From: Acidovorax sp. MR-S7 | GTDB lineage: Bacteria; Pseudomonadota; Gammaproteobacteria; Burkholderiales; Burkholderiaceae_C | Direction of reading: 5' to 3' | Assembly: GCF_000400995.2 (NCBI RefSeq) | Contig: NZ_DF238893.1 | Span: 1-64,000, forward strand | DNA: 64,000 bases | Shown here: piece after piece, positions 35,803 to 44,779 of the stretch | Layout of the letters: each line of letters opens with the position of its first letter | Numbering within the stretch: position 1 is the first letter of the stretch | Notes under the pieces: model-generated | The model's database searches: none | What the model saw: the letters and a program-made list of their open reading frames with translations, nothing else | Told to the model about the DNA's origin: nothing | Program-made: the position numbers and the translations under genes

Positions 35803-37871
35803 GAGCGCTGGAACACCAGCGCGTCCACCGCCATCACGCCCTGCCCCTCGGGCAGGATCAGCAGCGGGTTGACCTCGGCCTCGACGATGCGCATTTCAGG
35901 CTTGAGCGCCAGTTGCGAGAGCGCGCTCACCGTGCGCGCCAGGGCTTCCAGGTCGCCGCGCGCCTTGCCGCGCAGGCCCGTCAGGGGCTTGAGGGCATTG
36001 ACCTCGGCGACCATCTCGCGCGCCGTCTCCACCGTGACCGGGGCGAGGCGGATGCTGCGATCCTTGGCGACCTCGGCCCAGATGCCGCCGGCGGCGAGCA
36101 TGACGATGGGGCCGGCGTCGGCATCGACGCGGTAGCCGACGAGCACTTCGGCCAGCCCTTTTTGCATGGGCTGCACCAGCACCGTGTCGCACGCGACCTG
36201 GGGCGCACGCTCGTCGAGGTTGCGGCGCAGCGTCGTCATGGCCTCGGCCAGTTCCTCGCTGCTCCCGATGTTCAGCAGCACGCCGCCAACCTCGGTCTTG
36301 TGCGGGATCTCGGCCGAGCAGACCTTGGCGACCACGGGGTAGGCGAAGGGCAGCGGCGGCGGCGCCTCGCCGAAGCGGCACAGGGCCACGGGCGCGTGCG
36401 ACACGCCGAGCTGATCGAGCACGCCGTAGGCGTCGGCCTCGCTCAAGGTCTGCGCGGGGCCGGGCGCGGGCAGCACGGGCTCCTGCCCCGGCGGGCGGCG
36501 CGCCAGCACGGCGGCGATGGCGTCGCCGCAGGCCTCGGGCGTGCGGAAGCACGGCACGCCGGCGGTGGTGAGCGCGGCCAGGGCTTCGGGCGCGTCGGGC
36601 ACGAGCATGGCGGCGAGGGGCTTGGGGCTGCCGTCCGCGCATTCGATGATGGGCTTGACGGCCAGTTGCGGCTGGAAGCGCGCGGACGAACCGACGACGG
36701 CCAGCACCAAGTCGAACTCCGGCGCGGTGAGCAGGATGTCCAGCGTGCCCTTCATGGTCTCGTATTTGGTGCCCGCGAGCGTCATGTCGAGCACGCGGCC
36801 CGGCGTGCAGGGCAGGCCGGCCTGCTCCAGCCGCCTCAATGTTTCGTTTGATGGCGGCTCCACGATCACGCCGCGGATGCCGAGCTGCTCCACCGCCATC
36901 GCCGCGCCGCCGCCCGTGGTGGTGACGACGCCGACGCGCCTGGGTTGGCTTGCCAAAGGAATGCGCCGCGCGAGCGGAAAGGTTTCGAGCAGTGCTTCGA
37001 GCACGCCCACGCGGGCCACGCCCATGTCTTTCAGGAATGCGTCGGCGACGTCGTCCTCGCCCGCGATGGCGCCGGTGTGCGTGGTGGCCATCTCGGCGGC
37101 GGCCGCCGAGCGGCCGAGCTTGTAGGCGATGACGGGCTTGCCCACGCGCTGCGCCGCACGCGCGAAGGCGCGCAGCGCGGGGCCGTGGCGCAGGCTCTCC
37201 AGGAACAGCAGATAGCCTTCGATGCCAGGGTCATCCAACGTGGCGGCGCAGATCTCACCCACGTTCAGATCCACCTCGCTGCCCACCGACACCAGCCCCG
37301 CGAAGCCCACGCCGCGCGCCTTGCCGCGCGAGACCAGCGCGCCGATCATGCTGCCGCTGTGCGAGGCGACGAACACCTTGCCGGGCGGGATGTCCGGCTC
37401 GGCGAAGGCCGCGTTGGCGGTGAGCACCAGGCCCGTGCGCGGGTTGACCACGCCCAGGCTGCTGGGGCCGAGGATGCGGATGCCCGTTTCGCGGGCGATG
37501 GCGCGCAGTTCCTCTTCGCGCGCCGCGCCTTCAGAGCCGGATTCGGAAAAGCCGCTCGCCAGGATGGTGACCACGCGCACGCCCAGCGCCGCGCATTCGC
37601 GCACGGCGGGGATCACCGTCTCGGTGGGCGTGAGCACGAATACCTGGTCGGGCACCTCGGGCAGGCTCTGCAGGCTGGGCCAGGCCTTCAGGCCCTGGAT
37701 CTCGTCGCGCCGGGGGTTGATGGGGTAGATGCGGCCCGCGAAGCCCGAGCGCTGGAGGAACTGCACGGGGCGCCCGCCCATCTTGCCCACGTCGTCGGAG
37801 GCGCCGTAGAGCGCCACGCTGGCCGGGTGCAGCAGCGCCTGGGCCAGTTGGCTGTCGTTGTCTGAAGTCAT
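35799..37871 (-). CDS. Acyl-CoA synthetase, NDP-forming type (acetate-CoA ligase family)
   Basis: A 690-residue fused ligase with alpha and beta parts in one chain. It has an N-terminal CoA-binding Rossmann domain (HPASVALYGASDDVGKMGG), succinyl-CoA-ligase-like domains with the phospho-His loop TTHTGAIAGEDDV (about H265), and a C-terminal ATP-grasp domain (FAYPVVAKVCSAEIPHKTEVGGV). It activates a carboxylic acid to its CoA thioester with ATP. It overlaps the Bug receptor gene by four bases upstream and precedes it in function with the acyl-CoA dehydrogenase. The true acid is unknown. Confidence 0.9.
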   Translation of the reverse strand: MTSDNDSQLAQALLHPASVALYGASDDVGKMGGRPVQFLQRSGFAGRIYPINPRRDEIQGLKAWPSLQSLPEVPDQVFVLTPTETVIPAVRECAALGVRVVTILASGFSESGSEGAAREEELRAIARETGIRILGPSSLGVVNPRTGLVLTANAAFAEPDIPPGKVFVASHSGSMIGALVSRGKARGVGFAGLVSVGSEVDLNVGEICAATLDDPGIEGYLLFLESLRHGPALRAFARAAQRVGKPVIAYKLGRSAAAAEMATTHTGAIAGEDDVADAFLKDMGVARVGVLEALLETFPLARRIPLASQPRRVGVVTTTGGGAAMAVEQLGIRGVIVEPPSNETLRRLEQAGLPCTPGRVLDMTLAGTKYETMKGTLDILLTAPEFDLVLAVVGSSARFQPQLAVKPIIECADGSPKPLAAMLVPDAPEALAALTTAGVPCFRTPEACGDAIAAVLARRPPGQEPVLPAPGPAQTLSEADAYGVLDQLGVSHAPVALCRFGEAPPPLPFAYPVVAKVCSAEIPHKTEVGGVLLNIGSSEELAEAMTTLRRNLDERAPQVACDTVLVQPMQKGLAEVLVGYRVDADAGPIVMLAAGGIWAEVAKDRSIRLAPVTVETAREMVAEVNALKPLTGLRGKARGDLEALARTVSALSQLALKPEMRIVEAEVNPLLILPEGQGVMAVDALVFQRS

Positions 37872-38842
37872 TGCATTTCGATCTTGATGGCCTTGAACTG
37901 CTCGGCCCAGTGCGCCACTTCGCGCTGGATGTCGGCGCGGAATTCCGCGGGGCTGCTGCCGATCACGATGGCGCCCTGCGATTCGAGCTTGCTGCGGATC
38001 TCGGGTACTTGCAATGCCTCGACGGCGGCGGCGTGCAGCTTCTGCACGATGGCAGCGGGCGTGCCCGCCGGGGCCAGCAGGCCGTTCCACGAGTCGGAGA
38101 TCATCGCGGGGTAGCCCGCCTCGGCGAACGTGGGCACATCGGGCAGGCCCGACAGGCGCTGCGGCCCGGCGACGGCCAGGGGCTTGACCTTGCCCGCCTG
38201 CAGGTGCGGCATGGCGCCGGTGGCGGTCATGAAGGCCATGTCCACGTGGCCCGCGATCAGGTCGGTCATCACGTTGCTCGCACCTTTGTACGGGATGTGC
38301 GTGAGCTTGACGCCCGCGAGCTTCTGGAACAGTTCCGTCGCCATGTGCTGCGAGCCGCCCAGGCCCGTGGTGCCGTAGGTGAACTTGCCCGGCTCTTTTT
38401 TGGCTGCCGCGACCAGTTCCTTGACGCTGCCCACGCCCCAGTCGGGCCGCACACCCAGCACGCCGGGTGCGGACGAGAGCTTGGAGATCGGCTCGAAGCT
38501 CTTGGCGGCGTCGAACTTCAGGTTCTTGTAGACATGGCTGTTCATGGTGAGCGGCGCGGCCGCCACCAGCAGCGTGTAGCCGTCGGGCGCGGCCGCCGCC
38601 ACGGCCTCGGACGCGATGTTGGAGCCCGCGCCCGCGCGGTTGTCCACCACGAAGGGCTGGCCCAGCTTGGTCTGCATGTGCGCCGCGACCATGCGCGCGA
38701 CCGCGTCCGTGGGGCCGCCGGCGGAATAGCCGACGATGATGCGCACGGGCTTCGAGGGATAGGCCGCATCGGCCAGTGCGGGGCCGGCGAGCCCCAGTGT
38801 CAGCGCCGCGCATGCGGCCTGTGCGAGTTGGCGACGGTTCAT
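37868..38842 (-). CDS. Bug-family (TTT) periplasmic solute receptor
   Basis: A 324-residue exported receptor with signal peptide QLAQAACAALTLGLAGPALA. Bug motifs include YPSKPVRIIVGYSAGGPTD, QPFVVDNRAGAGSNI, APDGYTLLVA, HIPYKGASNVMTDLIAGHV and LPDVPTFAEAGYP. The ATG at 38842 precedes the signal peptide with GGAGACA before it; a longer frame to 38917 overlaps the neighbouring gene. It lies between an acyl-CoA dehydrogenase and an acyl-CoA synthetase, so its ligand is probably a carboxylic acid that these activate and oxidise. Confidence 0.93.
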   Translation of the reverse strand: MNRRQLAQAACAALTLGLAGPALADAAYPSKPVRIIVGYSAGGPTDAVARMVAAHMQTKLGQPFVVDNRAGAGSNIASEAVAAAAPDGYTLLVAAAPLTMNSHVYKNLKFDAAKSFEPISKLSSAPGVLGVRPDWGVGSVKELVAAAKKEPGKFTYGTTGLGGSQHMATELFQKLAGVKLTHIPYKGASNVMTDLIAGHVDMAFMTATGAMPHLQAGKVKPLAVAGPQRLSGLPDVPTFAEAGYPAMISDSWNGLLAPAGTPAAIVQKLHAAAVEALQVPEIRSKLESQGAIVIGSSPAEFRADIQREVAHWAEQFKAIKIEMQ

Positions 38843-38864
38843 GTTCTGTCTCCTTGAGTTGTTG

Positions 38865-40019
38865 TCAGTTCTTGGGCGGGCGCTGGGGGAAGGTCTTGCC
38901 GAACACGCCTTCGGCAATGCGGTTCTTCAATATCTCGATCGAGCCGCCGGCGATCATCCAGCCGCGCGTGCGGCGCACGCAGTACTCCACCAGCGATTCC
39001 TGGCTGAAGCCCATGCCGCCCATGACCTGCAGCGCGTCGTTGGAAACCTCCCAGCCCGCGAGGTTGCAGGCCAGCTTGGCCATGGCCGTGCTCTGCGCGC
39101 TGGGCAGGCCGTGCTCGCCCTCCATCGCGGCGCGGTAGAGCATGAGCTGGGCCTGTTCCAGCTTCATCGCCATCTCGGCGAACCTCCACTGGATGCCCTG
39201 GAACTCGCACAGCTCGCGGCCGAACTGCCGGCGCGTCAGCGCATGCTCGCGCGCCGTGTTGAACGCATGGCGCCCCACGGCCAGCGCGCGCGCGGAGTTG
39301 CCCAGGCGCTCCACGTTGAAGCCCGAGATCTGCTTCTTGAACCCGCCCGCGCCCAGCAGCACGTTTTCCTTCGGGATGCGGCAGTTCTCGAAATACAGCT
39401 GCGACCACTGCTCGCCGTTCATGAACGACGAGGGCTGGCCCACCTCGAAGCCCGGCGTGCCCTTTTCGATCAGCACCGAGCCGATGCCGCCCACGCCGGG
39501 GCCGAAGCGCACGTAGACCAGGAACAGCTCCGCCTCCGGGCTGTGCGTGGAAAACACCTTGCTGCCGTTGATGAGGAAGTCGTCGCCATCGGGCGTGGCC
39601 GAGGTCTTGAGCTCGGTCACGGCCGAGCCCGCATCGGGCTCGGTCATGCCCAGCGAGACGAGCTTGCGGCCCGCCAGCAGGTCGGGCAGGAAGCGGCGCT
39701 TCTGCTCGGGCGTGGCGTATTCGACGAAGGTGCGGATGGGGCCGAAGTTGCCCGCCTGCACGATGTCGGCGCTCTTGGGGCAGACCAGCGCCACCTGCTC
39801 GATGGCCAGCACCGCGTGCATCAGCGTGCCGCCCTGGCCGCCATCCTCCTCGGGGAAGGCGATGCCTAGCAGGCCCTGCTGGGCCAGCAGCGCGGCCGTC
39901 TCCCAGGGGTAGTGGGGCGAATGGGCGCGCGCCAGCGCGCCGTCCTTGAGCTTGTCCTGGGCAAAGCGCGCCACCGAATCGGCGAATGCCTGGTGTTCTT
40001 CGCTGAGTGTGAAATCCAT
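38865..40019 (-). CDS. Acyl-CoA dehydrogenase
   Basis: A 384-residue FAD enzyme. Family segments are DFTLSEEHQAFADSVARFA, VSLGMTEPDAGSAVTELKT, FLINGSKVFSTHS, ARALAVGRHAFNTAREHALTRRQFG and a C-terminal MIAGGSIEILKNRIAEGV. The usual catalytic Glu of the YEGT site is replaced (AGGS). An ERL motif (about E237) occupies the position used as base by long-chain and isovaleryl-CoA dehydrogenases, so activity is still plausible. It is first in a three-gene operon with the Bug receptor and acyl-CoA synthetase. Confidence 0.92.
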   Translation of the reverse strand: MDFTLSEEHQAFADSVARFAQDKLKDGALARAHSPHYPWETAALLAQQGLLGIAFPEEDGGQGGTLMHAVLAIEQVALVCPKSADIVQAGNFGPIRTFVEYATPEQKRRFLPDLLAGRKLVSLGMTEPDAGSAVTELKTSATPDGDDFLINGSKVFSTHSPEAELFLVYVRFGPGVGGIGSVLIEKGTPGFEVGQPSSFMNGEQWSQLYFENCRIPKENVLLGAGGFKKQISGFNVERLGNSARALAVGRHAFNTAREHALTRRQFGRELCEFQGIQWRFAEMAMKLEQAQLMLYRAAMEGEHGLPSAQSTAMAKLACNLAGWEVSNDALQVMGGMGFSQESLVEYCVRRTRGWMIAGGSIEILKNRIAEGVFGKTFPQRPPKN

Positions 40020-40171
40020 GCGTGTTCCTGGTGGGTGAGGTCAGCGTGCATCGTGCCCAGCACCCCGCCGCTTGAGAACTTCACGTTGCGTCGCCTGCCC
40101 TGACAAATACTCATGCCAGCACCACTTCTGCGAAGTTCACAGCGGCGCGCGGCGGCGCGACCATCGGTGCC

Positions 40172-41518
40172 ATGCCTACACACGACACCACCGCCGTCCA
40201 GCGCTTCGCCGCGTTCGCCGCTTCGCTGAACGGCGCGCCGCTCGCCCCCGAAGTCATCCACCACGCCAAGCGCGCCATCGTCGACTGGTACGCCGCCCTG
40301 CTGCCCGGCGCGGTGGAGCCGCCGCCCACGCTGCTGGAGCAGGCCCTGGCCGAAGACCTGGATCGCGGCGGCGCGCGCCTGGCCCTGGGCCGCGCCGCCA
40401 CGGTGCGCACCGCCGCGCTCATCAACGGCACGGCCGCGCACACGGTGGAAGTGGACGACATCTACCGCGAGGCCATCTACCACCCCGGCGCGCCCACCAT
40501 CGCCGCCGCGCTAGCCTTGGCGCAGGCGCGCCAGGCCACGGGCATGGACATGATCCGCGCCGTGGTGGCGGGCTACGAAGTCTCCACGCGCATCGGCGCG
40601 GCGCTGGGGCGCGCGCACTACCGCCACTGGCACAACACGGGCACCGTGGGCACCTTCGGCGCCGTATCGGCCGCGGCCGCGCTGCTGGGGCTGGACGCCG
40701 ATCGCCACGCGCACGCGCTTGCCACCGGCGCCACCTTCGCAGCGGGGCTGCAGCAGGCGTTCCGCATGGATTCCATGTCCAAGCCGCTGCACGCGGGCCA
40801 CGCGGCCGAGGCCGGCGTGCTGGCCGCGCTGGCGGCCGAGCGCGGCGTGACCGGCTCGCTCGACGTGCTGGACGGCGACGCGGGCCTGGGCCGTGCGATG
40901 AGCGACGGGCCCGATTGGGACAGGGCCACGGCCACGCTGGGCCAGGACTTCCACATCACGCGCATGACGTTCAAGAACCACGCCTGCTGCGGCCACACCT
41001 TCGCGCCCATCGACGGCGCGCTGGTGCTGCAGCAGCGCATGGGCCTGCGCTGGCAGGACGTGGACACGGTGGAGATCGCCACCTACGCCCCCGCGCTCGC
41101 CGTGGCGGGCAACGCCGACCCGCGCACCGCCGCCGAGGCGCGCTTTTCCATCCCCTTCGTGGTGGCCACGGCGCTGATCCACGGCAGCGTGCGCCTGTCG
41201 GCCTTCACGCCCGGGCGGCTCGCGGATGCGGACATCCGCGCGCTCATGGCGCGCATCCGCCTTGCCGTCGATCCCGAACTGGACGCGCGCTTTCCCGGCC
41301 AGCGCGCCGCGCGCGTGCGTTTCACCGCCACGGACGGCCGCCAGGGCGAATTCCTGCAGCCCACGCGCAAGGGCGACCCGGAGCAGCCGCTCACCGATGC
41401 CGAGCTGTCGGACAAGTTCATGGAACTGGCCGCGCCCGTGCTGGGCGAGGCGCGGGCGGGTGCGATGCTGGCGCGCCTGTGGACGCTGGACGGGCGCGCG
41501 CAGGTCAGCGATCTTTGA
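40172..41518 (+). CDS. MmgE/PrpD-family protein
   Basis: A 448-residue protein of the family containing 2-methylcitrate dehydratase and cis-aconitate decarboxylase. Typical segments are VIHHAKRAIVDWYAALLPG, INGTAAHTVEVDDIYREAIYHPG (with the conserved Asp/His-containing active-site region), GAALGRAHYRHWHNTGTVGTFGA, SMSKPLHAGHAAEAGVLAA and KNHACCGHTFAPIDG. It diverges from the acyl-CoA dehydrogenase operon across 152 bases and may act on its product. Its specific reaction cannot be assigned from motifs. Confidence 0.9.
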   Translation: MPTHDTTAVQRFAAFAASLNGAPLAPEVIHHAKRAIVDWYAALLPGAVEPPPTLLEQALAEDLDRGGARLALGRAATVRTAALINGTAAHTVEVDDIYREAIYHPGAPTIAAALALAQARQATGMDMIRAVVAGYEVSTRIGAALGRAHYRHWHNTGTVGTFGAVSAAAALLGLDADRHAHALATGATFAAGLQQAFRMDSMSKPLHAGHAAEAGVLAALAAERGVTGSLDVLDGDAGLGRAMSDGPDWDRATATLGQDFHITRMTFKNHACCGHTFAPIDGALVLQQRMGLRWQDVDTVEIATYAPALAVAGNADPRTAAEARFSIPFVVATALIHGSVRLSAFTPGRLADADIRALMARIRLAVDPELDARFPGQRAARVRFTATDGRQGEFLQPTRKGDPEQPLTDAELSDKFMELAAPVLGEARAGAMLARLWTLDGRAQVSDL

Positions 41519-42107
41519 GGATCGCCTGAACGCCTCGCTCACCTTCCACCGCACGTGCCAGCGCGACCGCATCCCGCAGGTTCAGCTTCAGCATGGCCTG
41601 ACCGCCGATGTAGCCCGCCAAGGCGCTCGTCGCGCGTTGTTCGATCTCGTCGGCGCTCGTCAGGCCGAGCCGGACCAGGGCGGCAATGTCCTCCTTGTCG
41701 TTGTCGGCGAACCGGGCGATCTTGCTCACGGCAAGATCCACGGGCGAAAGAACGCGAACCCGGATCTGGTCCACGCCAAGGTCCACCGGGATGGAGTCGG
41801 CCAGATAGTCCTCGTGCATCAGCGCAAAGGTCGAGTTGTAGTTGGTGTCCAGATAGACGACTTGCTGCGTGCCATCCTCCAGCGTCACCTCAACCATCAG
41901 ATCGTTCGGGAGATGCACGCGTCCGCCGAATTCCGCGTCCACATCGGTCGTGACGCGGCTGGCGGTGTAGAGATGGACGGCCATCCCGCCGGCCAGATAG
42001 ACATTCACCGGGCTGCGCAGCGAAAGCCGTTCCTCAAGCTGCCTGAACAATTCCCGCAGTCCACCCGCCAGCGCGGTGCGCGTATGGAATACCGGGTTCG
42101 TCGCCAT
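41505..42107 (-). CDS. DUF6036-type nucleotidyltransferase (possible toxin-like)
   Basis: A 200-residue protein. The nucleotidyltransferase signature is visible as VYLAGGMAVHLYTASRVTTDVDAE, with GG at about 40-41 and DVD at 55-57, followed by DLAVSKIARFADNDKEDIAALV, a segment also found in AbiEii/MNT-like enzymes. Such proteins act as toxins or defence effectors in several systems, and other members have unknown roles. It follows a 96-residue protein of unknown function by four bases and overlaps the end of the convergent MmgE/PrpD gene. Base composition is less GC-rich than its neighbours, suggesting acquisition. Confidence 0.75.
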   Translation of the reverse strand: MATNPVFHTRTALAGGLRELFRQLEERLSLRSPVNVYLAGGMAVHLYTASRVTTDVDAEFGGRVHLPNDLMVEVTLEDGTQQVVYLDTNYNSTFALMHEDYLADSIPVDLGVDQIRVRVLSPVDLAVSKIARFADNDKEDIAALVRLGLTSADEIEQRATSALAGYIGGQAMLKLNLRDAVALARAVEGERGVQAILKDR

Positions 42108-42111
42108 GGGT

Positions 42112-42402
42112 TCAATGCCCGCCGAGCCGGCGGCTCAGCATGTCCCGCAGGCGAGGCAGGCTCGGCACCCACCCCTTCCTGACCACATCCGCCGGCGCCA
42201 GCCTTTCGTCCGGGTGCGCGGCGAAGTACCGCTCGCTGGCTTGCATCAAGCACCTCGACTCACCGGGGAAGCGTGACCGCACGACCATCGCAGCCAGGCG
42301 GAACACGTTGGCTTCGCATGGGTCTTGCGCCGACTGCGCCGCCTCCCGGGCGACGGCGGAGCACCGGGCAAGCAGCGCTGATTCGGCATCTCTGGCGGTC
42401 AT
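42112..42402 (-). CDS. Small hypothetical protein paired with the nucleotidyltransferase
   Basis: A 96-residue soluble protein, rich in Ala and Arg, that I do not recognise (MTARDAESALLARCSAVARE; end RDMLSRRLGGH). The ATG at 42402 has AAGG eight bases upstream and is preferred; ATGs at 42420, 42417 and 42498 are in frame but lack a Shine-Dalgarno sequence. It precedes the DUF6036 gene by four bases, the arrangement of a toxin-antitoxin or two-component effector pair. No helix-turn-helix is evident, so an antitoxin role is only a hypothesis. Confidence 0.6.
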   Translation of the reverse strand: MTARDAESALLARCSAVAREAAQSAQDPCEANVFRLAAMVVRSRFPGESRCLMQASERYFAAHPDERLAPADVVRKGWVPSLPRLRDMLSRRLGGH

Positions 42403-42529
42403 TGCGTCAACCTTCATCATGACAAGAAGCTGCGATTCTGGCACCCATGCGCTTTTGCGAATACTCCCAAAAACGTAGCTTCCTGCGCTTTCCCCCATTG
42501 ATTTTCATAATGGAAAGTACTTGAAAAGC

Positions 42530-42572
42530 TCTCACACCAAGCGCAAGCAGCTCATTTTTTAGTAGCTACTCC
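42530..42572 (+). repeat. Intergenic hairpin repeat, copy 5 (degenerate left half)
   Basis: The right end CCAAGCGCAAGCAGCTCATT followed by T-run and AGTAGCTACT is conserved, while the left arm (AAAAGCTCTCAC) has lost GCGCTT. It lies in the ~270-base gap between the small hypothetical gene and the SCP2-like gene; the rest of that gap shows no gene. Confidence 0.65.
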
Positions 42573-42673
42573 AACCCCGCGGTAGCCATGACCAAAGCTC
42601 ATTCCTGCGCAACAAATTGTCGGTTGTCCCCGCAAGGATGCTATGGGAAATTGCGCTCAGGAGACACGCATCC

Positions 42674-43024
42674 ATGCACACCATCGACAACGACTGGCTG
42701 GCCCGCCGGGGCCGCTGGGTCAACGTGACCTTCCTGCTACGGAAGGGCGCCGACGACTACCTCATCACCCTGCGCGAGGGCCGCGTGGAGCGCATCGCGC
42801 CCGGCCCGCACGTAATGCCGTGCTGGAGCTTCGCGCTCGTGGCCGAGGGCGATGCATGGGAGCGCTTCTGGGCGGACGAGCCGCAGCCGCGCTTCCACGA
42901 CCTGATGGCCATGGTGCGTTTCAAGACGCTGCGCATGAAGGGCGACATGACCGTCTTCATGCGCAACCTGCTGTATTTCAAGGCGCTCGTGAAGCAGCTC
43001 GGAGGGCACATCCATGCGCGTTGA
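42674..43024 (+). CDS. SCP2-like small protein, first gene of catabolic operon
   Basis: A 116-residue protein. Its pattern (a beta-rich start WVNVTFLLRKGADDYLITLREG and a C-terminal AMVRFKTLRMKGDMTVFMRNLLYFKALV) resembles sterol-carrier-protein-2-like lipid- or ligand-binding domains, but the match is by eye and weak. CAGGAGACACGC precedes the ATG at 42674; the upstream in-frame start at 42617 has no such site. It overlaps the alpha/beta hydrolase by 11 bases and opens an eight-gene operon. Confidence 0.7.
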   Translation: MHTIDNDWLARRGRWVNVTFLLRKGADDYLITLREGRVERIAPGPHVMPCWSFALVAEGDAWERFWADEPQPRFHDLMAMVRFKTLRMKGDMTVFMRNLLYFKALVKQLGGHIHAR

Positions 43025-43868
43025 AGAAGAAGCCATCACCGGCGGCTACGTGAACTTCGAGATCGCGGGCCGCATGTGCCGCGTGTACTACGAGACGGCC
43101 GGCAGCGGCCAGCCCCTGCTGTGCCTGCACACGGCGGGCAGCGACACGCGCCAGTACCGGGGCCTGCTCAACGCGCCCGAGCTCACCGCGAACCATCAGG
43201 TGATCTGCTTCGACATGCCCTGGCACGGCAAGTCGTCCCCGCCCGAGGGCTGGCACACCGAGGAATACCGCCTGACCAGCACGCTCTACGTGCAGACCAT
43301 CCTGGCCTTCATGGACGCGATGCAAATCGAGCGCCCCATCGCCATGGGCTGCTCCATCGGCGGGCGCGTGGTGCTGCACCTGGCGCTGCAACAACCTGAG
43401 CGCTTCAAGGCGCTGATCGGCCTGCAGTCCGGCGCGCACGTCAACCCCTACTACGACCTGGACTGGCTGCACCGCCCCGACGTGCACGGCGGCGAGGTCT
43501 GCGCGGGCATCGTCTCCGGCCTCGTCGGCCCAGGCAGCCCCGAGCGCGACCGCTGGGAAACGCTGTGGCACTACATGCAAGGGGGGCCCGGCGTGTTCAA
43601 GGGCGACCTGCACTTCTACACGGGCGAGGGCGATTTGCGCGGGCGCGTGCAGCGCATCGACACCGCGCGCTGCCCGCTCTATCTGCTCACGGGCGAATAC
43701 GACTATTCGTGCACGCCCGAGGACAGCGAAGACCTCGCGCGCCTGATCCCCGGCGCACAACTGCAAATCATGCCGGGCCTGGGCCACTTCCCGATGAGCG
43801 AGGCGCCCCAAACCTTCCTGCAACACCTGCTGCCCGTGCTGCAGCGCATTCGACAAGGACACACATGA
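43014..43868 (+). CDS. Alpha/beta-fold hydrolase
   Basis: A 284-residue hydrolase. The nucleophile elbow is AMGCSIGGRVV (about S114), the oxyanion region is LLCLHTAGSDTRQYR, the acid lies in LLTGEYDYSCTPED and the catalytic His in PGLGHFPMSEAP. It could cleave an ester, enol-lactone or C-C bond (MhpC/PcaD-like). It overlaps the SCP2-like gene upstream and the 3-HIBADH-like gene downstream (ATGA), so the three are translationally coupled. Confidence 0.9.
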   Translation: MRVEEEAITGGYVNFEIAGRMCRVYYETAGSGQPLLCLHTAGSDTRQYRGLLNAPELTANHQVICFDMPWHGKSSPPEGWHTEEYRLTSTLYVQTILAFMDAMQIERPIAMGCSIGGRVVLHLALQQPERFKALIGLQSGAHVNPYYDLDWLHRPDVHGGEVCAGIVSGLVGPGSPERDRWETLWHYMQGGPGVFKGDLHFYTGEGDLRGRVQRIDTARCPLYLLTGEYDYSCTPEDSEDLARLIPGAQLQIMPGLGHFPMSEAPQTFLQHLLPVLQRIRQGHT

Positions 43869-44755
43869 AAGCCGGATTCATCGGCCTGGGCCGCATGGGC
43901 CTGGCCCTGGCCTCGCACCTGCTGCGCAACGGCGTGGATTTGACGGTGCACGACATCCAGAGCGCGCCCGTGGACAAGCTCGCGGCCCAGGGCGCGAAGC
44001 GCGCCGCCAGCGTGCAGGCGCTGGCGGCCGGCGTGGACGTGGTGTTCACCATGCTGCCCGGCCCGAAGCAGGCACGCGAGGTGATCCTGGGCGAAGGCGG
44101 TGTGCTCGCGGGGCTGCGCGAGGGCGCCTTCCTCGTGGAGCTGAGCACCATCGACACCGACACCGTGGACGCGCTCGCCGCCGCCGCTGCAAAGCAGGGC
44201 GTGCGCTTCGCCGACGCGCCCGTGGGGCGCCTGGCCGCGCACGCCGACCGGGGTGAGTCGCTGTTCATGCTCGGTGCATCCGAGCAAGACCGCGCCGCGC
44301 TGGAACCCCTGCTGCTGAAGATGGGCACCACCGTGCTGCACTGCGGCGCGCCGGGCAGCGGCACGCGCATGAAGCTCATCAACAACCTCATGGTGCTGTG
44401 CTACTGCCAGCTCAACTCCGAGGCGCTGGTGCTCGCCGGCGCGCTGGGGCTGGATGCGCGCAAGACCTTCGACGTGCTCACGGGCACCACGGCATCGAAC
44501 GGGCAGCTCAAGGACAAGTGGCCCGTGAAGGTGCTCGCGGGCGACCTCGCGCCGGGCTTCGACATCGCGCTGGGCTTCAAGGATCTGACGCTGGCCTGCC
44601 AGGCCGCGCAGTCCGCGGGCATCTCGCTGCCCATGGGCAATCTGGCCCGCAGCCTGTTCCAGCTCGCGCGCCATGCCGGCAAGGACGGGCAGGACACCTC
44701 GTGCATGACCGACTTCTGGGCCGAGTCCAACGGCCAGCCCCCCATTCGCCTCTAG
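43865..44755 (+). CDS. 3-hydroxyisobutyrate dehydrogenase-family protein (first of two in operon)
   Basis: A 296-residue NAD(P)-dependent dehydrogenase. It shows FIGLGRMGLALASHLLRNG, the loop FADAPVGRLAAHADRGESLFM and GSGTRMKLINNLMVL with catalytic Lys about residue 170. It would interconvert a beta-hydroxyacid and its semialdehyde, which the downstream aldehyde dehydrogenase could oxidise. It overlaps the hydrolase stop by four bases. Confidence 0.88.
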   Translation: MKAGFIGLGRMGLALASHLLRNGVDLTVHDIQSAPVDKLAAQGAKRAASVQALAAGVDVVFTMLPGPKQAREVILGEGGVLAGLREGAFLVELSTIDTDTVDALAAAAAKQGVRFADAPVGRLAAHADRGESLFMLGASEQDRAALEPLLLKMGTTVLHCGAPGSGTRMKLINNLMVLCYCQLNSEALVLAGALGLDARKTFDVLTGTTASNGQLKDKWPVKVLAGDLAPGFDIALGFKDLTLACQAAQSAGISLPMGNLARSLFQLARHAGKDGQDTSCMTDFWAESNGQPPIRL

Positions 44756-44779
44756 ACATTCCACACAAGGAGACAAGCC

